Shown here piece by piece: positions 37,196 through 44,798 of a stretch of 64,000 nt of DNA (positions within the stretch are counted from its first letter, which is position 1; each line of letters starts with the position of its first letter). Origin of the DNA: Myoxocephalus aenaeus (taxonomy: Eukaryota; Chordata; Actinopteri; Perciformes; Cottidae); NCBI GenBank assembly GCA_038501785.1, contig JBAMJR010000085.1:2001001-2065000 (forward strand), read 5' to 3'. Made by a program: the position numbers and the translations under genes. The notes below the pieces were generated by a model that saw only the letters and a list, made by a program, of their open reading frames with translations, did no database searches and had not been told where the DNA came from.

Positions 37196-38601
37196 TGCAC
37201 ACACAATTGTGTGCTCACACAAACAGAACACATATGCAGTGCATTTTCAGTAGTATTGTATTGTGTCGTACACCTGTACAGTTATTAATGGAGTTACTGA
37301 ACAGCACCACAAAGATGGAGGCTGAGGAAATTGACAATTAGCAGATAAACTATGTGACACTAGCAGGTAATCTGTGAAGGTCAAATACAAAATATTAGCA
37401 AACATAAATATCAATTTGACCCAGAGGCTTTCGTGAAAATGAGGACGTTCAACAGCACATTAATGTTGTATCTCCACGATTGATATATACATATGTGTGT
37501 GTGCGTGCGTGTGTGTGTGTGTGTGTGTGCGTGCGTGTGTTACAGTTGTGGGTCCTTGCCCCCTCCTTTATGTTTCTAGATGGCACGTTCTAAAAGGCGA
37601 TTGTGTTTGACACAAATGTTGTATAATCCTGCAAAACCCAATAATAAAAGGTTTTAAATAATGAAATTCACAGGTTTGCAGTTGCTTCTATGCCATTTGA
37701 AGCTCAATTACCAAAAGCAAATGAAGTCATAATTTGTTCATATTCAAAATGTCCCTCAGCAATTATGTGTGATCTACATGAATGGTGAAGCCATCATTTG
37801 GATCATTTGCTCCAAAGATCGGGTTTCTGACCAATGTAAGTCTAATATTATCGCTCCTTTAGCTCTTTTTTGGATCATTTGGAGCTTGTATAGGGATACA
37901 AGCTCCAAATGATCTTTTTCTCTACACACAAGTCATCTTTCTCCTCTGTTATCCTCTCTAGTCAGCATCTACCTCACTGCCAAGCATCTGTATTTCAATC
38001 TCTTACATCCTCTGCACTTCCTCTCCACTTTCTTTCCCTTCAGAGCTCGAGCTCAGTAATTGATTTTTTTTTACATCCAAAAGTAATAAGTTATATAATC
38101 AGCACAAATGAATGGATGAACAGTGAAAACAGGAAGATACAAGTGATGGATGAATTGTTTAAGGTCAATTCAAATACATGAACAAAAAACATATATTTGA
38201 ATCCACTGTTGAGGTGATATTTCACATCTATTTTTTAAATAAACTGAAATGAAGTATGTGATGTATGTCAGACGAAAAAGGGTTGGAAACAACAGACACC
38301 ATGACCTCCTCACCTCCAGGTACACGGCCCAGGGCATGACCAGCGAGGCCACCAGCAGGTCGGCCACGGCCAGGCTGACCACCAGGTAGTTGGTGGTGGT
38401 CTGGAGGGAACGCTCCCTCAGCACAGCCAGACACACCAGCACGTTTCCAAACACGATGGCCAGGATGAGCAGCGAGAACAGCATGGCGTAGTAGTTACGC
38501 TCATCCTGGCCCGATGCCTCTGAGCTCTCATTCCTCTGCGAGTCCCATCCGAGGCCATCGGATTCGTTCCAGGCCCGCTCTGCGCTGCTAAACATCGCCA
38601 T
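24191..38601 (-). CDS. drd3: Dopamine receptor D3 (class A GPCR), seven coding exons
   Basis: Coding exons, 5' to 3' on the minus strand: 38601-38314, 34534-34422, 31897-31761, 29864-29671, 27757-27692, 25975-25603 and 24387-24191. All have GT-AG borders and phases agree throughout, giving 1,368 nt and 455 aa. The deduced protein has NES glycosylation sites at N12 and N24; TM1 with GN; TM2 LAVAD; TM3 with the amine-binding Asp (VTLDVMMCTAS) and SIDRY; TM5 serines (IYSSVVSFYLPF); a long third loop; TM6 CWLPFF; TM7 NPIIY; and a short tail ending KILSC, where D2-like receptors carry a terminal cysteine. From family knowledge it is a Gi-coupled neuronal dopamine receptor. The short tail, long third loop, exon layout and NTT-DDPTVCSISNPN loop favour D3 over D2 and D4. 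Tail-to-tail position with qtrt2 agrees. No disabling change is seen. Confidence 0.95.
25603..25975 (-). CDS. drd3: drd3 coding exon 6 (most of ICL3 and start of TM6)
   Basis: The acceptor is CCCGACAG|CAG and the donor CTTG|GTGAGT, phase 1. It encodes the long third loop, including an acidic EQQRGEEEAEDNNQNE stretch and KDLSNGR-THTSLR, which matches the conserved LSNGRLSTSL patch of mammalian D3. It ends with REKKATQMLAIVLG of TM6. Confidence 0.93.
25976..27691 (-). other. drd3 intron between exons 5 and 6
   Basis: It holds a possible LTR-type promoter repeat at about 26390-26780 and otherwise no recognisable feature. Open frames here are short and unsupported. Confidence 0.6.
26390..26780 (+). 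repeat. Possible solo LTR or LTR fragment in a drd3 intron
   Basis: The plus strand carries a TATA-like TGTATATAAGG at about 26629, a GAATAAATGTCC polyadenylation-type motif at about 26730 and a terminal GTAACA at about 26774, spaced like U3-R-U5 of an LTR. I could not find an exact 5-bp duplication or a clear TG start, so boundaries and class are tentative. Confidence 0.35.
27692..27757 (-). CDS. drd3: drd3 coding exon 5 (66-nt ICL3 exon)
   Basis: A small exon with acceptor CTCCTAG| and donor AAAGTG|GTAGGT. It encodes 22 residues (ETCLQEETPKAKQDLSPIR then IKV). It is inferred from splice signals and because both neighbours are phase 0. As 66 nt in phase 0 it could be skipped without a frameshift, so it is a candidate alternative exon in the G-protein-coupling loop. 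Confidence 0.65.
29671..29864 (-). CDS. drd3: drd3 coding exon 4 (ECL2, TM5, start of ICL3)
   Basis: The acceptor is GGCTCAG|. It encodes DDPTVCSISNPNFVIYSSVV, with the ECL2 disulphide cysteine and TM5 serines, then the basic RMRRKRIIFGQASRK start of loop 3. The donor TCTGTG|GTCAGT leaves in phase 0. Confidence 0.93.
31567..31653. repeat. Long imperfect snap-back hairpin in a drd3 intron
   Basis: The left arm reads TCAAAATTCAGCTTTTTAGT and continues GGGAAATGCAATCCAGA; the right arm is its complement with a few extra bases (near CATGT). The loop is about 8 bp. It lies about 110 bp past the end of coding exon 3 in the transcribed direction. Confidence 0.88.
31761..31897 (-). CDS. drd3: drd3 coding exon 3 (ICL2 and TM4)
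   Basis: It completes the DRY motif (AG+G = Arg) and encodes YTAVVMPLFYNTTHCSRKRV and TM4 MMIATVWVLAFTVSCPLLF. The donor is ACCACAG|GTCAGA, phase 1. Confidence 0.94.
33273..33323 (+). repeat. 51-bp segment identical to 37823-37873
   Basis: Begins GTTTCTGACCAATG and ends CTCTTTTTTGG. All 51 bases match the copy 4.5 kb away. This copy lies in a longer tract that continues TCTCTAACAAATCC and includes GTTCACCAGCTAG near 33380, a word also at about 6432, so it probably belongs to a dispersed element. Confidence 0.85.
34422..34534 (-). CDS. drd3: drd3 coding exon 2 (ECL1 and TM3)
   Basis: The acceptor is CTGTGCAG| and the donor GACAG|GTGAGT; it leaves in phase 2. It encodes VVGGAWLF (ECL1) and TM3 with the orthosteric aspartate and the start of the DRY motif. 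Confidence 0.95.
35707..35765. repeat. AT microsatellite
   Basis: A pure (TA)n run inside a drd3 intron. Confidence 0.97.
37494..37545. repeat. TG microsatellite with CG interruptions
   Basis: (GT)n containing GTGCGTGCGTG steps, inside a drd3 intron. Confidence 0.92.
37823..37914. repeat. 51-bp duplicate joined to an 18-bp-arm hairpin
   Basis: Bases 37823-37873 equal 33273-33323. They run straight into an inverted repeat with arms 37873-37890 (GATCATTTGGAGCTTGTA) and 37897-37914 and a 6-bp loop. The word GGATCATTTG also stands just before the duplicate at about 37799, so the segment looks spliced into a GATCATTTG-bearing site. Confidence 0.85.
38314..38601 (-). CDS. drd3: drd3 coding exon 1 (N-terminus to end of TM2)
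   Basis: The start is taken at 38601 (ATGGCGATG), preceded by CGTCTCC, because it gives the usual D3 N-terminus length; the open frame continues upstream without homology. It ends PWAVYLE|GTGAGG in phase 0. An acceptor (TTTGGCAG|, exon from about 38643) lies 42 bp upstream, so the 5' UTR continues in an upstream exon. Confidence 0.92.
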
Positions 38602-38642
38602 GGAGACGTCCCGGTGACATGGGAGGGGAGATGTTTGACAGA

Positions 38643-39767
38643 CCTGCCAAAGACAAAGAGCATAATTTGGTGTTGACCCATTCATCACGTGACATTCTCT
38701 CTTTTGGAGTCTCACACACAGACTTGACATTTCTCACATCTCACTAGATTAAAGTCACATATTAGCCATCAGTTGATAGGGGGCCGCATCCTTTCAGGTC
38801 AGAAGCCTGCTGGGAAACACCTCTTGGCTCCTGTAACAGTCAGATGAACTGATGAATAAAAGAGTTGAACGCATCCCTGCAGTAATGTTCCTTGCATGAA
38901 AAATGGAGGCACATATGGATGCCTCCTCAAAGTCGTGGCTCAGACAATCCACTCCATAAAGACTCAGCAGAAATCCACACTCAACAGCAAAGTTCATCGA
39001 CAATGCATTTATGATTATTCCAGTCAGCCGTTATCCCCTTCCTTCCTGCTCATGGCTTTTAATACAGCTAACAGCGAGTTCAAAGCAGAGATGGTAACTT
39101 TAATGAGGTGCTGGCAGTGTGCCTCTGAGCACTGTCAGTGAGGTTAGCTCGTCGGGGAGGGGTAATCAGTCCGTGCTGCCACCCTGAGAGGTTCGGTTGG
39201 CTCTGGTCCCGGGCTCTGCTCCTCACACTCCATCCCCTCCTCTCATGTATTGTCAATCCTCTCCATCTGGGCTGAATCCAGATAACAGTGCCGTGGCAGT
39301 GCTCACACCTGTGTCTACATGTTAAACAAACTGATCCATCTTATCCAGCTCCTTCTCTTGCTGTGACAGAAATAGGGAGATAGGGAGAATGACACCGAGA
39401 ATCTAGGATCACTTTGAGGAGGCTTTTAAAGATTTTTCCCAACCTATAATTCCACTCCTTGCCTCGGTGGCTGCAGTATCATATGATTGTCCATAGAAGC
39501 ACAACAAAACAAACAGCCGCTGATCCCAACCACCTTGAAGGCTCCTAATGGGAGTGAGTTTACAGGCCACGAGTAATGCAACTCAAAAAAACATCTTTCT
39601 ATACAATTCTATTTTTTTTTTATCTTGGGGAACTATGATACAAGGCTGCGTAGTGCTCCTGTGAATGGGTTGGTTATATATTGTAAATCAAGCTGAATAT
39701 GATTTCCCTCTTCACTCTTATGTTTCTCATATTAATCAATGTCCATTTGCAAAACTCTGACCTTCTA

Positions 39768-39853
<86 letters not shown>

Positions 39854-40386
39854 CAGTAAACCTTGAAATGCACATGGATATGTTGTTGTCTGCTCTTAAG
39901 CCATTAGGAAGGCTGTAATGGACGGAGGGGAATGTTATACAGGGAGACTATAGAGAAAACTTCGTTACATTCGAGCAATATTAATTTTGGATCAATTAAC
40001 TGGAGGTTATGCAAGCCAAACACAATATTTTCTTCCAAATGAATTAAAGCCCCATGGAAACTTAATTTGTGAAAATCAAACCTTAATAGAACAATTTAAT
40101 TAAATTACGAGATAGAGCATCTTATCGTGCTCCTCATCCCGCCTCGAGAAAGATTGGGGTCAAATATAAGTCCAGGAACATATGAGTTGCGCAAAACCGA
40201 TTTCCCCTCATGATCACCTATCAGAGCGCGCGCACAATGAAACAATTAGCAAACAAATGCAGCAGATAAGAACCACATTTAAGTCATGAAGCAGAAAAAG
40301 CAAAAGCAAAAAAAAAAGAAAACTTAAAAAGGGTGACTTATTATTATTATTTTTTAAACAAGACAGAATAAGTAAACAGACGTACC
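38643..40386 (-). other. Probable drd3 5'-UTR intron
   Basis: It lies between the acceptor TTTGGCAG| upstream of the coding start and the donor AACAG|GTACGT at 40386-40381. It contains a TG microsatellite (39771-39850). I see no coding exon. Confidence 0.55.
39771..39850. repeat. TG microsatellite
   Basis: An 80-bp pure (GT)n run in the presumed first intron of drd3. Confidence 0.97.
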
Positions 40387-40740
40387 TGTTACTGTTTCCC
40401 AGGGAAGAATTCATCAGACGCCATCCAGGAAAAGCGTCATTCGCGCAGGTTTAAAAGTTATCCGGTCATCGCGCCCGGCACTGCGACGCGAGCAGTGGGG
40501 GAGCAGGAGGAGCGCGCGGTGCCATTGCGCACAGGCGAGCGGGAATGTGGGAAGCTCACAGAAGAACCACTCTCTATTACTACATTTCCACCGCCGCTGT
40601 GTGGCTGTGTGGCTGTGCGAATGGCCGCAACACGCGTTGGGATTGCTTTGATTTTGCAGCCACACGGGAGTACGAGCGCCTACGTGGTGGAGACGTCAGG
40701 TGTCTCCCTTTGTGCGTTCAGTGATGCAGTGGCGAATTAA
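40387..40740 (-). promoter_or_regulatory. GC-rich probable drd3 promoter and non-coding first exon
   Basis: This is among the most CpG-rich stretches of the window (many CGCG, GCGCGC and CGAGCG words), followed on the minus strand by a good donor AACAG|GTACGT. That donor can join the acceptor at 38643 just before the drd3 ATG. I infer a non-coding first exon and promoter. The start site cannot be fixed from sequence; no TATA box is convincing. Confidence 0.55.
40389..40424 (-). other. Short upstream open reading frame in the presumed drd3 leader
   Basis: The minus strand has ATGGCGTCTGATGAATTC at 40424 leading to TAA at 40391-40389, an 11-residue frame (MASDEFFPGKQ) that closes 3 bp before the donor. 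If this exon is the drd3 leader, the uORF would precede the receptor frame and could damp translation. Confidence 0.45.
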
Positions 40741-41998
40741 TGTGGCGATTGCGAATGATTACAACCCCCATCCCATTTAATGTGAGAATGAATTGTTTTC
40801 TCTTCAATATTTGTCATATATTGTAAATAAAACGTAGGAACAAGCGTGAGCGTAAATTGTGCTTCAGTCCTGTCCCGTGGCTTTTACTCCTCAGCATGAC
40901 TCTGAACCAGTCTGGGTCGTGCATTGCTGGAAGTGACATTCGCACAAAAATAGCCTTGTGTTGGCCTCGTAAAACCAGAGCGAAATTGGGTCATGAAAAA
41001 TGCATAAATGCATGAAAAATAAACGTATAGACTGATATTGTGGCTCTGGAATCCTATGGGTCACTCTCCAACCCCCCTATCAAGAAAAGAAAAAAAAAGA
41101 GAAGAAAAAAAAAACGGCGGTGAAGATCAAAAAGAAAAGCACCCCCAGCTTGTGTTATATATCTCACAACCACAGCCAATGTGCTTTATTTTACATGGCA
41201 TTTTAAGATAAGAGTAAGCCCTGTGGGAGTGCACAGCAAACACACGAGAACTGAACCAAACCAGTGTGAAGTGTAGAGAAGGTGTTTTCCTCTGGACCTT
41301 GCAATTCATACAATTTCGTTGGAAAACCCCGAGAAAATTCAACAGACTTTTCTGTGGCACTGTGGTTGTATTTTAATACATACATTTTCTTTTAGCCAAT
41401 ACATTAATCTGTCAATTTGGCAAATAAAGACTGCACAGCTCCCGTTTCCCGATAATTCTAGATTTCATTACAAAGCCTTTACACAGCAGTGTGTCTGTGT
41501 TGTGATCTGATCTGATGAAACCAGCTGACAAACAGCCCTGATCATTTTTCACCACCAACCAGGAGTCAGTTTGTGTTTTAACTAATGTTAAAAGTCCACA
41601 TGTCCTTGGAAATTGGAGCCATCCTTCTTCTACAGCAGCACGCTAAATATCTCCTGTGCACTGCAGAGTTGAAGGGAATCTTTAATACACACTGTAGCTG
41701 GCATGAATCCATTTGAAACTTGACAAAATTGGTGGTGTGTGACATCCATAGCACATGCTGCATTTTGACTGGAGTGCACAGCGGTTTCCCCACTCGTTCA
41801 AAAACATGTCCACCAAATCCATATTTCCTTTGCATTCCATTCATGCAACATTCATGAAATCAATCTCAGTCTCTCCAACATGAATGCAGCTACTGGAAGA
41901 GTGCCATTTTATTTCCATGGAGAGGCTATTGTTTGTCTGACTTGAAGATTTACACGTGCACACACACACATAACACACACACACAGGCACACACACAG

Positions 41999-42078
<80 letters not shown>

Positions 42079-43342
42079 TAATGTTGATGTGTTGCAAATA
42101 GCCTGGGTTATGGAGGATAGGGTGGAGGGTGACAGTCCATATGCTTTCCCTCTGAATGAATGAAGCATCTAAAATGGACCTTGGGCAAATGGAGCCCCTG
42201 GCAGCTGCTCACAGAGCTGTAGCTCAAAGGATCCATACCTGTCTGGACCAATACCCGTGTGAAGGTCAGGCCTGGGAGGGCATAGCTACAATAATCATAA
42301 AGGACAGTGGTACAGTGGAAATAAACATTTTCACAGTTGGTTGAAATGTTGCTACCATCTACTGGTCAAGAGATGGAAATGCTTTTATCCCACATTCAAC
42401 CTCTGATGCCATGTCCCGAATCCAAACTTCAGACTAATACGGAAAGCAGGTTTTGAGTCTATATGTATGAGTTTGTTAGTAAGTAAAGTCAAAACTATCT
42501 GAATGCATATACTAAAAGGAAACTATAATTTTGAGTGTGTAGGTAACAGGCACCACTCTCCCCAAATGCAGTGCACAAAGGAAATGGTTCTGGTTCGGTT
42601 CAGCAGCATCTGTTTACATTTTGTTCATTTTTTTTTCCAGTTGTATTGTTTATTCTGGAATTTTAATTACTGTTTTAGTTTTGACCAATTTGTTGATGCA
42701 TTTAAAAAAAGTTAACAATATTGTCAACACTTTTACAATAAACATTTGAATTCCTTTGATTTATTATTGTATTAATAAATAATAAAACAAGTTTATATCT
42801 ATGTATTTATTTGTTGAATTTTGTTTAATAAAAATGGGCAAGCAATGTTTGAATAAGCCTGATATAATGATCCCTTATCAATTCATGCTGGTATAAGTTC
42901 AGTACTTGATATCTGCTGACACACAAAGCCCAGGACTCATGACAGAAAAACTCAGATCTATGCATCCCTTATTTTTAAGATGCTTACTACAAAAACAGTA
43001 AACTATGACAATTACTGCAAAACTGTAATTTATAATAATAATAAATTAGGGTGTAGTGTGGAATTGGTGCAAACCGCAGGTCTACAAATATATCTACAAA
43101 TGTACACAAAGACAATTTGTAAATCGTTTAATCAACACAAAGCATTTGAATCACAGAATAAAAAGGTTAGAAAGCATAATGCAAAATCTGAAAAAAGTGT
43201 AAAATCAGTAGCTAAAAAAATATAAATTGTTATTAACTTATAAAGTAAAAGTGAATATGAATAAAATAAGTGAATTCAAGAGTAAATTAAGTTCTGTAGT
43301 TTTGTATTAGCGAGGAACTGAAGCACAGAGTTCGGCTCAGGT
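40741..43342. other. Intergenic region between the divergently placed drd3 promoter and the rhodanese gene's 3' end
   Basis: It has a long CA microsatellite (41960-42076), an AT-rich stretch (42700-42860) and purine-rich AAGAAAAGAAAAAA tracts (about 41080-41115). No gene, RNA gene or complete transposon was recognised. Confidence 0.65.
41960..42076. repeat. CA microsatellite
   Basis: (CA)n with AACACAC and CAGGCACA interruptions on the left and a pure run from about 42000. The Cys/Val and His/Thr frames there are artefacts of the repeat. Confidence 0.97.
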
Positions 43343-44797
43343 TCATTTCGCTTCTTGCTCGGCCCACTCACTGTACCCTCCTTTGTAGTGTCTCGCCCTA
43401 AGAAGAGAAGCAGAAAGAGAAGAGCTTAGTCTCTCATCACTGTGGGTTTCTACTCAAATTCATCCAGCATTCAACAAACCAAAGCAGTGCCAGAGGACAT
43501 TGTAGTCTAGTCGCAGCACCAGGACTGAATAATAATCAAACAACACATAAAAGGAGCCTTTTGTGCTGCATACAGTAGCTCCACCACAGCACATTATGTG
43601 GGTTAACAGGATCCACCTCATCTAACGGGGCGGAAATCTGAGACTTCAACAGGGGAGTCACTTTCATTTATTTGCTCTTTAGGTAATAACGTTCACGTGG
43701 ACTACTGCATGTTTCATGTGTGTATTCAGATGCATTTGCTGTTATTTACCTGCTAAATCCCAGCTGACGGGCAACATCCAGCGCTTTGGCGCTCCTCACG
43801 CCACTTCTGCAATGAAACACGATGTTGTCGTCATCTTTCCCAGGAGCCTTTGCTTCAAATATCTGCCGAAAGTGTTCAGGGGACAGCTTCAGAGACTCCT
43901 CCAGGTTCCCCACTGATATTCAAAACAAGCAAACAATATGGGAGTACAAACACATAGAAAACCACTCGTTTCCCCACTGTGCACAGTACGAACACTTACG
44001 TGGGATGTTGACAGCCTCTGGGATGCGTCCAGCCAGGTATTCGTCAGGATTTCTCACATCAAACAGCTGGATGTTTTGGCTGGACAGCATGGTCTTCAGC
44101 TGTGAGTAGGTCACCACTGAAGCTTAAACATAAACATACAAGATTACGCTTTAGTATGAGGCTAAATTCCACATTTTGCCTGTTGATTTCTTTTCAGAGG
44201 CCTGTAAAAACCTTTTAACTTACCATCCATTGTCTTAACAGTAACCTGACTTGTGCTAATCTAGCTGTGGTGCTGCCATTTCCCCTGCTGACTGACCATT
44301 GTAACAAACAAATAGCCAGTCAACTAAACTCTCTGTCTCACACAATAACATGACAAACACTACGCACCCTGCAGTCCTTTCAGTGTGACAAAGGTAGTAT
44401 CCCAAAGTCAGCCTCTGAAAATGTCCCAAAGTGCAGTTGTAAGCACTCAAAAAAACATTTTAAAGCGTCATTTCACCGCCACAATAGTAATATTTAGATA
44501 TCCAACCCAGTAGATTACGATACACGGGCCCGGAGGCCAACTGGGAGAATACAGCGACATTAACGTGACCTCTGTTGGAGACAGCCGAAGTGTACCAGGA
44601 AATGTGCTTTTACCGCTTTCGGATGTTTCGCCACATTTGGGGCTTGAGGTTGTAAAAGCCCGTAACACTGAGCGAAACGTCGGGTAAGACGTGGGTCTCA
44701 CTCCCGCCACAGCCTGGCAGAAACCTCGAGACAGAACATAAGACAACATCGTGAGGAGGACAGGTGCGACGCGCAGACTGCTGCGAAGTGAAAGCAT
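43343..44797 (-). CDS. Single-domain rhodanese (thiosulfate sulfurtransferase-like), TSTD1/TSTD3 type
   Basis: Exons on the minus strand: first exon 44797-44596 (or a short alternative, 44230-44224), then 44116-44000, 43912-43750 and 43397-43343 (TGA 43345-43343). All are GT-AG and the phases agree. The common part starts VVTYSQLKTMLSSQNIQLFD and continues VRNPDEYLAGRIPEAVNIPL. It has the active loop CRSGVR with the persulfide-forming cysteine and ends ARHYKGGYSEWAEQEAK. From family knowledge such proteins move sulfane sulfur between thiols. The long first exon encodes an Arg/Ser-rich leader without acidic residues (MLSYVLSRGFCQAVAGVRP), typical of mitochondrial targeting, giving 162 aa from the second ATG (44749) or 178 from the first. 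The short exon gives Met-Asp and a 113-aa cytosolic form. The sequence resembles both TSTD1 and TSTD3 of mammals, so I give no symbol. Confidence 0.87.
44224..44230 (-). CDS. Alternative short first coding exon of the rhodanese gene
   Basis: ATGGATG|GTAAGT on the minus strand is a start codon followed at once by a consensus donor. It ends in phase 1, exactly what the 44116 acceptor needs (G+TG = Val), and would give MDVVTYSQLK. The long first exon ends in the same phase. Only RNA can show which is used. Confidence 0.5.
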
Positions 44798-44798
44798 T

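Larger units (their letters stand above)
34535..38313 (-). other. drd3 intron between coding exons 1 and 2
   Basis: It contains an AT microsatellite (35707-35765), TG/CA tracts (37179-37195, 37494-37545), the 51-bp duplicate (37823-37873) and the adjoining hairpin (37873-37914). No other gene was recognised. Confidence 0.65.
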
